Assembly (NCBI GenBank): GCA_951812925.1
Contig: OX638372.1
Coordinates: 49,937,722 to 50,001,721, forward strand
Length of the DNA: 64,000 nucleotides
Direction of reading: 5' to 3'
From: Calliopum simillimum
Lineage: Eukaryota > Arthropoda > Insecta > Diptera > Lauxaniidae
Below the pieces are notes generated by a model. The model made no database searches, had not been told where the DNA came from, and saw only the letters and a program-made list of their open reading frames with translations. The position numbers were made by a program, and so were the translations under genes. This document shows positions 45,501-60,500 of this stretch, piece by piece (position 1 is the stretch's first letter; each line of letters starts with the position of its first letter).

Positions 45501-48500
45501 AAGCTCAGGAGATATTCTTTAAGAAATTCTAACGTTCCGAAACACCTGGTTTTCGAAGAATATCTTGGAAGCGATGAGTTGCAAGACAATATCTTTCATA
45601 TATTTATTTTCCACTTTAAATGATTAATATCTTCAAAACTACAGGACTTATGGAGAAATAAATTGCAGCTTCGAATTAAGCTGCTCAAAATCCGCCTAAG
45701 GAGTAGAATAGTTTAAATTTTAATTTTTTTTTCATATTCAAAACCACTTTTTGGTTTTTAATGGTTTAAGATGCATCAATTGTTCTCTGAAATGAACCAA
45801 ATTTTACACGGTGCTTATTTACATTAAAAAGAAATTAAAAAACGGACGCACTAAGACTTTCTGTAATATAGATTTTGACTATGGAAGGTTCCCAGAAATT
45901 AAGTAATTCAGAAGAAACACTTAGGACATCTTAACATTTTCAATATTTGTGCAATCGTTACAATTTAATACTGTCACATGTTATAATTTACCAAGTTAAA
46001 TGTTAAATTGAGACGACTAAATAACATGCAATATTAATGCCAATAAAATTTTCTTCCAATTTTACACCCTTTTTTATTACCTCTAATGTGTATTAAAAAA
46101 ATTAAAGATAAAATATTAAATTTATTATTATTAACACTATAAATAAAGGAGGCTTAGGTGCTTCAAAATAAATCAAAGCAATTGACTTTCTTTTCCATTT
46201 CGTCGCTTCATTTCATAGAAGCTCAGCAGTTATTGCATCCGACTTCTTTCTAAACAAAGTTAAAAAAGGCTAGATAAATTTTGAAGACCCTAACGCTCCT
46301 TTACTATACTACACCTCGTATTTCAAATTGGTCCATATTTTATTTATACCAAATTGTTTTTTTTGTTTATTTTTTTCTTTCTTTTTCTTCCTTTTCTCTT
46401 TTTCTCTTTGCCCTGCCCCGCTCCGCCCTGCCAATGTGTGATATGTTTTAATGTTAACTAACGTATCTACTACTATATTTACTACTACAACTACTACCTT
46501 TATTTTTACTACTACTACTACAACGCTGTGTGCAACTCTCTAAATGTGTTTTGTATGCGTATAACATTCATTTTTGTTTTTTATAAAAATATTACATATT
46601 ACATCAATTTTTAATAAAAACAATAACAACAAAAACTTAATAAACTCGCCCCTTTTTTAAACTTTTGTTTTTTTATTTTATAATTTGTATAAACTTCATG
46701 TCATTTTTGTGTTTTAATTTTTATCTGTGCTTTTGCGCTCTATTTTTCAAATCTATCACTTTTTTCATTTCTTTATTTAAAACTTAATTATCTGCTTAAT
46801 TTTCTTTACTTTTGTAATATCTCTTTTAATTTCTTTTACTGTTCTAAACCATCATTATAAATTTTTATGTTTTTAACCAATATCTTTTTTGCATTTAATT
46901 ATTTGCTTTCTATTTTCTTTACTACCTTTTCCACTACTATTTGTTGCCATATATTTTTTTATTTTTTTCATTTTTGGTGCTTATTTTTTCTATTATTATT
47001 TTCTGTTACTATTTTTTTACTACTATTTTTCTACTACTATTTTTCTGCTACCATTTTCTACTACTATTTTCTTTATCGTGTTTCCTTAAAACTTTGTCTG
47101 TTTTTAAAAATATTTGTTTATTTTTCCACTTTATGCATTTTGTTGTATTGACATTAACTTTTTTGTTGTTGTTATTGTTGTTGTATTCGTTTTCATTCTG
47201 TTATCACTGTGTTGTGTCTGTGTATTTGCGTCTGTCTCTGTGTATGTGTTCTTTGTGTCTGTGTTTTGGGCAAAATTATTAATTATAAAAGATCCAGGCG
47301 ACCAACACAATCATCATCTGGACGAGCCCAACAAGCAGCCAGCGGCATTCAATTGGTACAGGGTGATGAGCAGTATACACGCTTGGCCACCGATACCATC
47401 GAGGAGTTAGACTGGTGCTTAGATCAATTGGATACAATACAAACACATCGCAGTGTTTCGGATATGGCATCGCTTAAGGTGAGTGTTTGGTATATCCGTA
47501 AATGCAAAATTTTCAATACAACTTTAATGTTTAACAATTCAAATGATTTCATCGGATGGTTCAGTACAATAAAATTTTCCACTAGGGGTCTGCAAATGAC
47601 AACTTCAAATAAATAGTTCTTTTCTTTACTCACACATTTTATACTTAACTGAAGTATTTAATCCAAAAAATTTAAGATTCAGGCTTTATTATACACTATC
47701 AAACAAATAACCTGATTCTAACAAATACTTCAGTGCACTGTATTTCATACAAACAAATACTTCAAGCAAGTGTAAAAAGACCGAGTAGGAAAACTACAGT
47801 AAATTTTATGATATGGTAACACCTGCAAGTTGCATTGCATTGGCAACTCAGAATTGTATTAACTTCCATACATTTTCGCGAGAGAGAGCGTGAATAAAAA
47901 AGAGCACAAGAAGAAAGCGACAAACTACTTTTGCCACTAAAGTAGCATTTTAAAGTGTACACTACAACTACACTTCACCTTCAATGCGAGTATATTGCAC
48001 TGAACTGAACTGAAGCAAATCAAACAACGCAAATCTGTGCAGTATCTGCTTTCATACCCAAGTACTATCAAGATACTTGCACGCGACACTGAACTGAAGT
48101 ATTTGATAAATAAAAAGCGGGTGTATCGTTTCTTGAAACTAAATGTCTTACAACTCCAACAAGACGTCTTGTGCAGACCCTTAATATTTGTACTTTTTCT
48201 AATCTTTAGTACATGTTTAGTGTTTGTGTATTTTGTTAAAAAAATATTTTTTAATTTTTTTCTAACTTAATTTTCGGTTTATATCTACTTCTCTACAGTT
48301 CAAACGGATGCTTAACAAAGAACTATCGCACTTTAGTGAATCGAGCAAATCTGGAAATCAAATATCAGAATATATTTGTTCAACATTTTTGGGTAAGTTT
48401 TAAAAATGTGTTTTTTTTTTTTTCTTTAATTTAAAAGAATTTCTTAAGGGTACCTTTAGTGAAATTTATATATGATTATGATTTTATAATTTCTTATATA

Positions 48501-51500
48501 AACTTGATTTTTTTTATCAAATAAGTCAGAACTCTGTTACAAAGTGCTGAAATCTCTGTTTCGAACCATATTTGAAGTTGTTTCGGCTTCGGATAGCCAT
48601 AGTTTTCTTCATGAAACTTAACCTATTAGCTATTTTAAATTGTTTCATTACTTCTTTCCGAAATACTATCATACAATTTAAGGTAGATTGACCACTTTCT
48701 TCATGGCCCAATTCGGGACAGGAAAAAAATTACTTTAGACACGTAGGGCAAAAGTAATGGACCATAATCTATTAATCTCTCTTTTATGGTCTATGTTCCA
48801 AAACCTATGGTCTATGATCTGTTCTTTATCGTCTATGGTGCATAATCTATTGGCTATGATAAGTCCTTTATCATCTATGATTCATAACACAGGCCCACAA
48901 AAAAAAAAGTACCATGCGCGAGAGATCAGACCACCTGGACTTTATGTTTTCGGGGTCGCTGAATCCGAATATGGTGCCAGAGTAGCGAAGTTGGTTCGCG
49001 TTTTTTCAGAAATTAACAATAATGCTGAAAATTTCAGATTTTTCCTGGTTTCTGAAAAAACGCGAGCCAACTTCGCTAATCTGACACTATATTCGGCTTC
49101 AGCGACCCCGAAAACATAAAGTTCAGGTGGTCCGATCTTTCGCGCAGGGTACTTTTTTTTGGCCTGTGCACAAGACTACAAAAAAAAATTCCCTGCGCGA
49201 ACGATCAGACCACTTGAACTTTATGTTTTCGGGGTCGTTGAGTCCGAATATGGTGTCAGAATAGCGGAGTTGGTTCGAGTTTTTTCACAAATCAGAAATA
49301 ATGCTGAAAATAATCTCAAATTTTTCAGCATAATTGTTGATTTCTGAAAAAACGCGAACCAACTTCGCTATTCTTGCACCATATTCGGATTCAGCGACCC
49401 CGAAAACATAAAGTTCAGGTGGTCTGATCTCTCGCGCATGGTACTTTTTTTTTTTGTGGGCCTGTGTAATCAATGGTGTATGATCTGTTTTTTATGATCT
49501 GTTCTTTAAGGCAAATGTAATGGCCCATAATATATGGTTTATCATCTGTCCTTTATGGTCTATGAGCTGTGCTCTTTGGTCTATGATCCGTAGAACAAGG
49601 TATTTGGGCTGTTCTTTATGGTCTATGGGCCATAATCTATAGTCTATGATCCGTCCTTTATAGTCTTGGATTGGGTCATCAAGAAGTCATGTATATTTTT
49701 TTTAAGATTTGAAGACAATGTATTACGTGACTAAGGTAAAAAGAGAACGAAATGTTTGCAAATGTTAAACTTAAATTGTTGTATTAGGTCGGTCTAGAAG
49801 TAAGTTTCCAGCATTTTTTTTCCCGAAAATTTGAGGCTTTATAGTGAGAAAATGGTTGAAAGTGTTGTCCATCGGGAGCTGCAACTTTTTTTCATCTTTC
49901 AGGACCAAAAAAAAAATTGTAGTCTTTTGAGCATAAGAACGAATCGAGCTTAGCCGAGCCAAAAAAAACTTCATCACAGGCTGTCGTAATATGAATTGTA
50001 TTCCGGTAAGAGCGTTCTGCGTCGATCGAAACAAATGGTTCGTTCGTAGTATATCATCCTCTTCTGATCCCACCATATGCAGAGCATGACCTTATTTACG
50101 TGAATATTTCGCTTTGGCGTCGATTTATCCAACTCGCCGGGCTTGGCGAATGTTCTTCTTTTTATGCCGTGCCCGCAATTGATGATTTTTAGGCTCTAAA
50201 CCTGGCATGATTTCGATGGAAAAAATATACCACTCAATTATGACAGATAAAATCTGATATTTCTGCCTGAAATCCACTGATTGCGCCATCTTTTATAAAA
50301 TGCTGGAAACTAACTACCAGACCCAATGGAATAAAAAAAAAATTTCAAAATAGTCGAACAATATGCGCCCACTATAAATACGGGACATTGAAAAATATAT
50401 GGGACATTTCCTGCACGTTTTTAAATTCGGGACACGACAGTTAAAAAGGGCGCTTTCCCTAAGGGTCCAGGACGGTGAGCAGCTTAATTCAAGGTTGATC
50501 AGCTTAGTTTAAGATATCGCTACTACAAATAACTACTCTTATTTATTTGGAGTGGAAATATTTTAACTTTAACGGATGATAACTGAAAAAGTTAGGATCC
50601 AATTGAAAAACTAAAAACAAAGATTTTAATAGGGAAAAAACTAAAAACTTAAGGAAGTCACCCAGAAAGTGTCACAAAAGTCAAAAAAGTTATGAGCAAA
50701 AAACCTGTTATTTTTGCCATAACGGAGCTTTAGGAAAATCAAAAGCGTTCCATTGATTTTTCTTGGAATGAAGAAAAAAAAAAGTTGAAGATATAATTTT
50801 TAATTTTTTTTTTTCGACCCTTTCTACTGTTAAATATTGGAGTGGAACTTTTAAGTATGTTAGCAGAAACTATCAAAAGACACTGTAAGAACTTGCGAAA
50901 GAAATACGCTGATCGCCAACGAAAAATTTTGGAACTAAGTTTCAGTTACCATGTTTAACGTAATACAAGAAGTTTTTTAGAGGCTTTATGCACTGAGAAG
51001 CGGTAAAGCATATAAGATATAACAAGTACACATTTCTCAGTGTACATACACATGCCACTTAAAGTACCTAGTGCATATCCTAGATGATATACGAGTATTA
51101 CAAATACTAAGGTATTCATTTTCAGTGGCATTTTCCAATTTCAAAAGTTAAACGTAACCACTTGAGTTTATTTCTTCGAAGTTTACCAACCGAAAAAAAA
51201 AAAAAAAAAATTTAAACATGACAACAACAAGAAATGAAATTTTGTGGCATAAAATGAAGGCAACTTTTTCTTCCTTTTTGGCATAAAAATTGCAAATTTA
51301 GCGTAACTTGGTGGCAGCACAACTCACAGCGGGTTGGCAAATAATAAAAGTTGGAAAAAATAAAAAACCAACAAAAACCAAAAATGAAGATAAAACCACA
51401 ACAACTACAGCGCGGATACGCCAAAAACTGACTGACTGACTCTGGCTGACACAGCAATGTGGAAATTTTTCGTGAGATTTTGTTTCACCGAACCAGCTGT

Positions 51501-54500
51501 TTAAACACAAAAAAGAAAAACCGTTAAATCAGAGCTTAAGCAAAACCGTAAACAACAGTAAAATGAAAACAACAAAAAAAAAGGAGAAGAAAAAGGAATC
51601 CTGTAGCACGTCAGCATCTGAGTTTAAATTCAAGTCAATTTTATTCCTGCCTCTTTAGCGACTGTCGCTGAGCCGTCGCTATGTAAGGAAAAAGTCAAAA
51701 AGCCAAATTTTAAACTGATTTGATGCATAACATTTTAAATTGCAAGTAGTTGGGTGTGTTGTTTGAACAAAGGGATTCTGCAGTAGCCGGGTTATCTATG
51801 TCGTCGAGATGGCTTCACGCCCAATGATTAGTCTATTAATGTTGAAGTTTCACAGAGTTCTATCCTGTTTCCTGCAGGTTTTTTTGTTTTTATCGATGAG
51901 CTCCAATCCATAGATTTACAGGAGACAGCCACTTTTGCCATTCTTATTGCTCTGTCAAGACTGAGAAAAATAGACGATTTACATATGTATGATACTCTCA
52001 AATGACCTCAAAACAATTTCCAAGTGAAATCTTACTAATTGTGTCGAATTCAATACTAGCAAGACACAATGTTGTTTGTTTGTTTGTTTAGGCAGCATGG
52101 ACATTATGCAATCAGCAACTCTCTTACTTAGGTTTTTTAAAACGGTGTAAGAAACACTTCACTTCTTTTAATTTTTGGACTGTCTAGCTGATTCCATCAG
52201 TTTGTATTTTCTCCCGCCTCTCTTGGGCATCTAATCAGGCCCAGGCTTTTTTTTGGCAGATCGATGTTGATTTTAAATAAATTATTTCCATTTTTCGGTC
52301 AAAACCAGATGTACGCTTAAAAATATGCCGTGTCTTGCAGACTCCTATACGATGGGTAAAAAGTTAGTCTTCTCTAACTTGAACTCTCTCTTCTCTGTGG
52401 TTATCAGTAAAGAAGGATATAACTCTAAAACTGAGAAACGTAGCAGAAGCCCAACGTAGGCATTAAATGCCTTAAAGAGAACACCTCTGACGCAATACCA
52501 AAAATGGTTTCACAGTAGGGAGGATTCCCAATGACGGAGAGTTCTATGCGACGGGCACCGGTGACGATCGGGCCTAAGGGCGCAAATGATTTTCACCCCT
52601 CATTTGCAAGAAGATGGGCTCACAGCTACGGTTTACTAATTTGTCCGAAATAGTAAACGGCATGCTGGGTCAGTGCAGGAACTATGGTCATAGTACACAG
52701 ATTCTTAAAACCAGTTTCAATGAAAAAAAGCTTCCAGGCAGTTAAAGTTATGTATGTTTCAGAGAAAGTCTACGTAGTTACACCTCCGACAGCAACATGG
52801 ATATGTTTTTTTTTTGTACCTTCACGCTTCTCTAAGCTCTTTAATGGCATTTTCAATAAAATCAAAGTTAGTCTGGGAGTGTTTTGAACTTCTTCAAACC
52901 TTTTCCAGGTAGATAATGTAACATTAATCTGGATACTAGGACGCTAGGAATATAAAGTCAGTAAAAGTGTAGATTGCTTAGCTATGGGACGTGCACTCAA
53001 TGATTTCATAGGCCTTTTCCACTTTTTTTTCACTAGTAAGCAATTAATTGTGGACAGTGGAAAGTTTTTCATTATCATTAAACTAATTTGATGGTAATAA
53101 AAAATTTACCATTTTCACTAAATCTATTGAAGGGGAAAATTTATTTTATTAAATTTAATGAATATTTTCAATAAAAGTTTCAATAAATTCAATGAAATAA
53201 ATTTTCACTTCCGTTGAATTTAATGAAACTTAAATGGAAATGTTCATTAAAGTTTCATTAAATTCAATGAAAATGAAAATTTGTTGCATTAAATTTAATG
53301 AAATCTTACAAAAATTTTCATTAAAGATTCAATATATTCAATAACTTGTTTCATTGAGTTTAATGGAACATTTTTTTTTTTTGATTAGAGTTTCATTATA
53401 TTCAATGAAATAAATTTTCGCTTTCAAAACCTTGATTGATGCCGTGTTTTGATAGAGAAAGAAATTTCACTATCACTAAATATATTGGAATCTTTATTGA
53501 AAATTGTTATCTACATTAAGTGATAATGCTAAGCTGTTATACTACCACTTCATGCATTTGCTGATAGGTAGTGAAATATTTTTCACCAACACTAAATAAA
53601 TTTCTGGATATTTTGGAAAAATGGAGGTGCATAAAGTGAGCTATGCAGGTGTGACGAATTTCGATGTTTTTTGGTTGAGAATTTTGAGCTATTTTCGAGC
53701 TTTTCAACAGTAATTTTGAGATGTCTGGGAAATTTTCCATTTTCCGGAATAACGGAAAAATTGTTCTGTATAGCTAAGTTTATTTTTTCAGCCAGGCGAA
53801 TCTGCAGGAAAAGTAAGCGATGAAATCTTTTAACGCAGGAATTTCGAGCTACTTTCAAGCTAATTTTGAGCTAAAAGCATTTTCCGGAAAGCTCCCAATT
53901 TTCCCGAAAAATCCCAAAAAAAAACTTTTTTTATGGCTAACTTTATTTTTTTCAGCCAGACGAATCCGCGGGAATAGTACGCGATGAAATCTTTTAACGC
54001 AGGAATTTTGAGCTAGTTTCGAGCTGACTTTTAATGAAGTGTTTTCCTTAAATTTCCCCGGAAAATCTCAAAAAATTAAAAAAAATTATTCGGATTATGT
54101 CCGAAAGTTTTTCGCGGATCAGCCTTCTTAGCAGATCCAACACCTAGTTTGCTAGCCACAGTAATTTTACATAAGAGTAGGGGTAAGTGGGCTCAGGATT
54201 TAAAACTCCCAAAAATCCAACATCGGCTTCGCGGCGGCCTTCGGCCGCGGATCAGTCGTTAATATATCCAATAATTTGCGGACATAACACACACTTACGA
54301 AATGGGGATTATGTCCGTGGGGATTATGTCATGGCACCGCCATCAAAAAAAGGTTTTTTGGGATTTTCCGGGAAAGTTTGGGATTTTCCGGAAAACACTT
54401 TTCGTTTTTGATGAGCTCGAAACTAGCTCCAAATTCGTGTGTCAATTGATATGATCGCCAAATATTCTCATGGGTTCGTCTGGCTGAAAAAATAAAGCAA

Positions 54501-57500
54501 GCCCTTAAAAATTTTTTTGGGATATTCCTGGGAAATTTAAGGAAAGAACTTCATTCAAGGTCAGCTCGAAAGTAGCTCGAAATTCCTGCGTTAAAAGATT
54601 TCACCGCTATCTCTTCCCGCGGATTCGTCTGGCTGAAAAAATAAACTCAGCTATGCAGAACAATTTTTCCGCTTTTCCGGAAAATGGAAAATTTCCCAGA
54701 CAGCTCGAAATTACTGTTGAAAAGCTCGAAAATAGCTCGAAATTCCCAACCAAAAAACATCGAAATTCGTCACACCTGCATAACTCACTTTATGGACCTG
54801 AAAAATGGCGCCTAAAAGCAGTTTTTTGGAAATATTTCTTTACTTCTGGAGGAAAATGAAAGGCAACAATTTTAGAAAAACTTAGTTCGATTAACTAACT
54901 TCGCTTTCAGTATAGCGTTTTGAAACTTTTGCTTATATGGGAGGTGCCACGCCCTCTTGTCCAAATTCGCCCAGTTTTTGCTCAGAGCTTTCGCTTACAA
55001 TTCGTAGTATTTATGTATATCCTAAAGTTGCATTTTGAATATATTTTTTGTATGGGCGGTAGGCGTGTCGGCTAACCCATTTCGCTCATTTTCAATCCCA
55101 CTAGTGTATCAAATTTCATTGAATTATCTTGCACAGTTTTTCCAAAAAATGTATTTCCACACACAATGAAACACCCACCCAGCCAGACTGACGGACATAG
55201 TTATATCGACTCAGGAGGTGACGCTGATCAAGAATATATACACTTTTCTATATCTACCACGCCTCCTTCTTTGCGTTACAAACGGAAGGACAAAGTGAAT
55301 ATACCCTGGGTGTAGGGTATAAAAACAAAATTTACTCGATGTATATGCTTTCCAAAAATATATGTTGCTTATATGTATGTAGCGTTACCACAAGCAATTT
55401 AAACAGAATTGCACTTTTTTCTGCTTTCGAAATTTATATTTTTGTTGTAAATTGGACTAAAAACCTATGAGCACCACTTTGCACCGGGTAGTGATGGTCA
55501 TTTAAAAAAAAAATATGTACTTCTTTGTTGATGACGCATGAGGTTTGAATCCTCGCACGTTTTGGCAAAAAATTTTTCACATAAGTACTATGAAAATTGT
55601 ACCAGATTTTTTAATAATAACTACACAAGGTGCATAGGTAAAATATTGCAAATGTATCTTGTGTGAGGGAGTGCAGTGTCCCCTCTTTTAATTTTTCCCA
55701 TGTTGCTTAAAAGAAATCACGTACATCCATGTACCAAATTTTATAATGATGAAGATACATAAATAAAGTATTTAAAGTATTTTTGTGTAGGGGTGCAAAG
55801 CCCCCATATTTAAATCACCTCTCTATTTGTATAGTATTTTGTAAATAAAATACACGTTCTTAATATAAAGTTTTGTAGTAATAACTGCCACAGGTGCAAA
55901 GATATAGCAGTTGATGTCTTTTTTGTGTAGGGGTACAACGCCCCTTGTTCAAAATCTGCCAATTTTGCTAGGCGTTTGTTCTACGCAGTATACTCCTGTA
56001 TACAAAGTTTTGTAATGGTAACTGCTACAGGTGTAGAGATATAGCAATTGATGTGTTTTTTTTTTTTTTTTTTTGAATGGAGGTGCAACGCCCCCTTGTT
56101 CAATTTCCCCCAATTTCTGTGAGGCGTTTGGTGAACGTAGTATACTTTTGTGTACAAAGTTTACTAATAACAACTGCTACAGGTGCATAGATATAGCTAT
56201 TGAGGTTTTTGTATGGGGGCGCAACGCCCCTTTGTTCAATTTCTTCCCGTTTACAGAGTTTTGTAAGAAAAGCTACTGCAAGTGCAGATATATAGAGTTT
56301 TATTTATTTTTTCCATATGGGGGGTACATCCACACCCCCGCCAAAATCACTTCACTCTATTTCATGAGGTCAAGGGACATATTTAAACAGTACAATGGAT
56401 TAAAAACTTCATTTTGATTTTTCCACGTCTAGATTGTATGAAAAAGTGCACTGTGCAGCGTATGAGTGTTCATAATCATGCGTTGGTTTTTAAATTGCGA
56501 TACATCATGAACTGCGAGTCACAGCTAAAAAGTAAAAATACCTTTTAATAGGGAATCGGTAGCTCTACAAACTGCATCTCTTTATTTTTCTATAGTCGCT
56601 ATTTTTTAGATAACCTAGTATCTATTAAATACGCTACTATGTTGCATGTAGCAGATACTGTCATTGAAAATGTTTTTTTTATTTTCTACGAAATGTCAAC
56701 AGATTCGTCTTTTAAATATTTAAAATCTACTGGGTACTTTCACTCAAAACTCTAAACATTAAGATTTCAAATGTATGCAAAATCTGCCCAGAGGCTCTTT
56801 AATATTTACATAAACAGCAACACAATGTGCGTATTACGTAGAATTCTTCTTACCACAAATGGTGCCACACACCAGCGAAATGATATACAATTTTCCCGTT
56901 TTATTGCTATATCACATATACACAGATTTACCAAACACACACACATACACACATGCCATGTAAATTGCTAAAATATGGCAACATTTACATGTCAGCTACA
57001 AGAACAAAACCCACATTTATTTGAAATTTAAATTCAGGCGGAATATCAACTTTTTCACAATTTCATATGAAACATCAGGGAGGAATTTGTTTTTTTATGA
57101 AAATTTAAAAAAAAAACTGAATTTTTTATACAGTTTGAAATGGAAATACATGAGCATTGAGGGTAGTGGAAGCGGGGATGTATTGAACGAAAGGGCGCAA
57201 ATAGGCGTTACGTTGCGGGAACTCAAGTAGACTGTCAAAATATTTATGTATTTCCGTCAGTTCATCTTATTGTTGTTGTTTACAGATGTAGATAAATATT
57301 TGTTTTGTGGGAAATTTCACTTTTATGATAATTATGTGGTAGGTAATGAGCTGAGTTGGAAGTTGGCAAGATAGATACTTTCAACATTCAGAAAGCCATT
57401 TTTTTTTTTTTTTTTCTTTATTATTATCATTTGTACGTTAAATTAAAATTTTACCACTTCATTCATTCTTCATTTTTATATTTTACAGATAAACAACAGG

Positions 57501-60500
57501 AATTCGATTTACCCTCACTGCGTGTTGAAGAGAACACCGATTTACCAGTGGTGCCATATCCGCGATGTCGTTCACCGCGTGGCCCACCCATGTCACAGAT
57601 ATCGGGCGTTAAACGTCCGCTCTCGCATACGAATTCATTCACCGGCGAACGTTTACCCACATTTGGTGTGGAAACACAACACGAGAATGAGCTCGGTACC
57701 CTATTGGGCGAATTGGATACCTGGGGCATTAACATTTTCAAAATTGGCGATTTGAGTAATAATCGTCCGCTTACCTGTGTGGCATACTCAATATTTCAGG
57801 TTAGGGGATTGCGGAAGTGTATATTAATCTTTCTCCCTACTAATTTTCTTCATATTTTCTTCATCATCATTACAGAGTAGGGAATTACTGACCAGTCTTA
57901 TGATACCACCGAAAACTTTTCTTAACTTTATGTCTACTCTGGAGGACCATTACGTTAAAGACAATCCGTTTCACAATTCATTGCATGCGTCCGATGTCAC
58001 ACAGAGTACGAATGTTTTGCTGAATACACCCGCACTGGAGGGCGTATTTACACCGTTAGAAATTGGCGGAGCTTTGTTCGCCGCTTGTATACATGATGTT
58101 GATCATCCTGGTTTAACAAACCAATTTTTAGTTAATTCAAGTAAGTGGGATATTTGTTTTGGAAAAAATAGGAATTACCGCCTAAGAACAAAAAGGAAAT
58201 AACGCCCAAATTATTTTCATATAAATTTGGGCGATAATCATTTTGGAAAAGGGCCCAAAATTTGGGCTTTAATGTCGTCTAATGCAATACTTCGTTTTAA
58301 AAAGAAGAATTTAAGAAAACAAAATAACTCCCAAAAGAAAAAGGTAAAACACCCAAAAAATATGAAATAACGCCCAAAAACGAAATCGAAATAACGCCCA
58401 AAATGTTTTCATATAAATTTGGTCGATAATAATTTTGGAAATAACGCCTTAAAATTTATTTATATGGAAATAATTTTGGCTTTATTTACCCAAATTTTTA
58501 GCGAAATAACTTCCACAAAAAACGAAATAACGTCCAAAAAATAAAATGACGTAATATCGCCCAAAATAAAAGAGAACTAACCCCTGCGGGTAAGGAATCA
58601 GAATATGCCCTAGGTAAGCATTCCTGTCGTAAGAGGCGACTAAAAGCAGATGACCAGTCAGGGTGTGGTAGGGCGTAGCGTTGGACAGCGTTGTGTCTTG
58701 AAAAAAACCCACAATGCCCGTAACTGGCACTGACAAGGCGAGTCAATGCCGCCTTTAAATAAGCATCATGTTGAAATTCTGAAGCGTCTGCTCCAGATTG
58801 GGCGGCTGTAATTGAAAGTGAATTTGGCCACTATATTTGCAGCGCTTGCCGGATCCTGCCTTAAGCTTATAATTTACTGCGTAGGGCGTTGCCGAGAAGA
58901 TTATACTAATGAAGCATGTTTCGAAAAACGATCGAAAATATCAATCCAAGTGGTACCCACCAGAATGTGGTTAATCCACCTGCTTCAGCAGCATGCACAT
59001 CGGATTTGGAGATGCAAGAAACGTGCATATTTAGGAATGATTCTCCTATAATCGGAACCAATATGGTTCGTAAATATTTTAAAATCCTTTCGATGAAAAC
59101 TCAAGCACGCATCGGCACTTGGAATGTCCGAACTCTTAATGATACAGGTAAAATACAACAAGCCGTAAGAGAATTCCACGAATTTAACCTTCAAATATTG
59201 GTATTAAGCGATTATAGATGGAACCATGCCGGCAAATATTTACTACCTGACGGCGAAAAGTTTCTATGTATATTCCGGTGGAGCACAAAATTACATCCAC
59301 AGAGATGGAGTTGGATTTTTGTTAAGTAAAAATGCAGTAAAGGCAATGATGGAATGGAAACCTGTAAACGAAAGACTCATTTGGTGCAGGTATCGAACCT
59401 CCGCTAGAAATATTACCATCTTCCAAGCATACGCGTCCACTGAGTTGGGAGGGAGAGAAACCAAGGATGAATTCTACAGACAGCTCCCTGCAGTGATTAA
59501 CAGTGCTCAAAAGAACAACGTCATAATGGTTCTGGGTGATTTGAATGTCAAAGTAGGCTCAGAAAACCTTAACCTTGAGCACGTGATTGGAAGACATGGT
59601 TTGTGTACGAGAAATGACAATGGAGTGCTTCTCATCGACGCCCTGCAATTCAGCCGTTTTGTCGTTATAGATACGCTTTTCCCACACAAAACATGCCATA
59701 AAGCTACTTGGATGTCTCCAGACAACATCACTGAAAACCAAATCGACCACTTCTGCACTAGCAAAAAAAATGGAGAGGGAGTCTTCTGGACGTACGAGTA
59801 AGGAGGGCCGCTGACATCTTCTCGTTGTGGTCATTTGACTTAAACTTGCCGCAATTAAACGTCCCAAGCTTAAGCTAAAAACAACGAGATTCGAAGATCT
59901 TTCGTAGAAGAACTTAAAACAGTTCCGTTCGATTGTGATGGAAGTATTGAAACATTATGGAGGGCCGCTAAGGCTGCGTTCTTAAACTCCAGTGAAAAAA
60001 TACTGCGGTTCCGACCCTCGAACAAGAAACACTGGATGAGCGAGGAAACGTGGTGTCTTGTTAAAAAAAGAAGAAGCGCGAAAAAACTGAGAGATGATGC
60101 TAAACCTAGAGCACAAAAAAAGGTCTTCAACTCTCTCAATAAAGAAGTAAGGCGTTCGTGCAGTCTAGACAAAAGAAGAATGTATAACGGCCTCGCGAGC
60201 GAAGCCAAAAGCGCAGGTAATGCTCAAAATCTCTGGCAGCTTTACGATATCACCCGCAGACTTTCTGGCAGAAAACACCAACAGCATCTCCCTTTCAAAG
60301 ACAAAAACGGAAATCTTTTAACATCCATAGACGACCAACTAAGGAGATGGAATGAGTATTTTTGTGACGCACTGAATCCCACACTACCACATTCTCTATC
60401 AGGTCTATGATCCAAATAACCTTTGCTTTAAAGTGTAAAAAACACTATGGCGGATAATCAACAAGAAGTGCTTAGAACTTTTTCATTTCATATAATACCT

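Larger units (their letters stand above)
58577..60410 (+). mobile_element. LINE, 5' part with endonuclease region, 3' truncated, in the catalytic intron of dunce
   Basis: Starts CCCCTGCGGGTAAGG like the copy at 47-737 and shares GTAAGAGGCGACTAAAAGC. It reads APE-type endonuclease sequence, then a linker region before the reverse transcriptase, and stops near 60410 with no reverse transcriptase, tail or target duplication visible. It lies in the same direction as dnc. Confidence 0.85.

Noticed and set aside
48757..49473. Three similar frames ([20 protein letters not shown] type) as a gene family
   Set aside because: They are the two strands of one palindromic unit and overlap each other.
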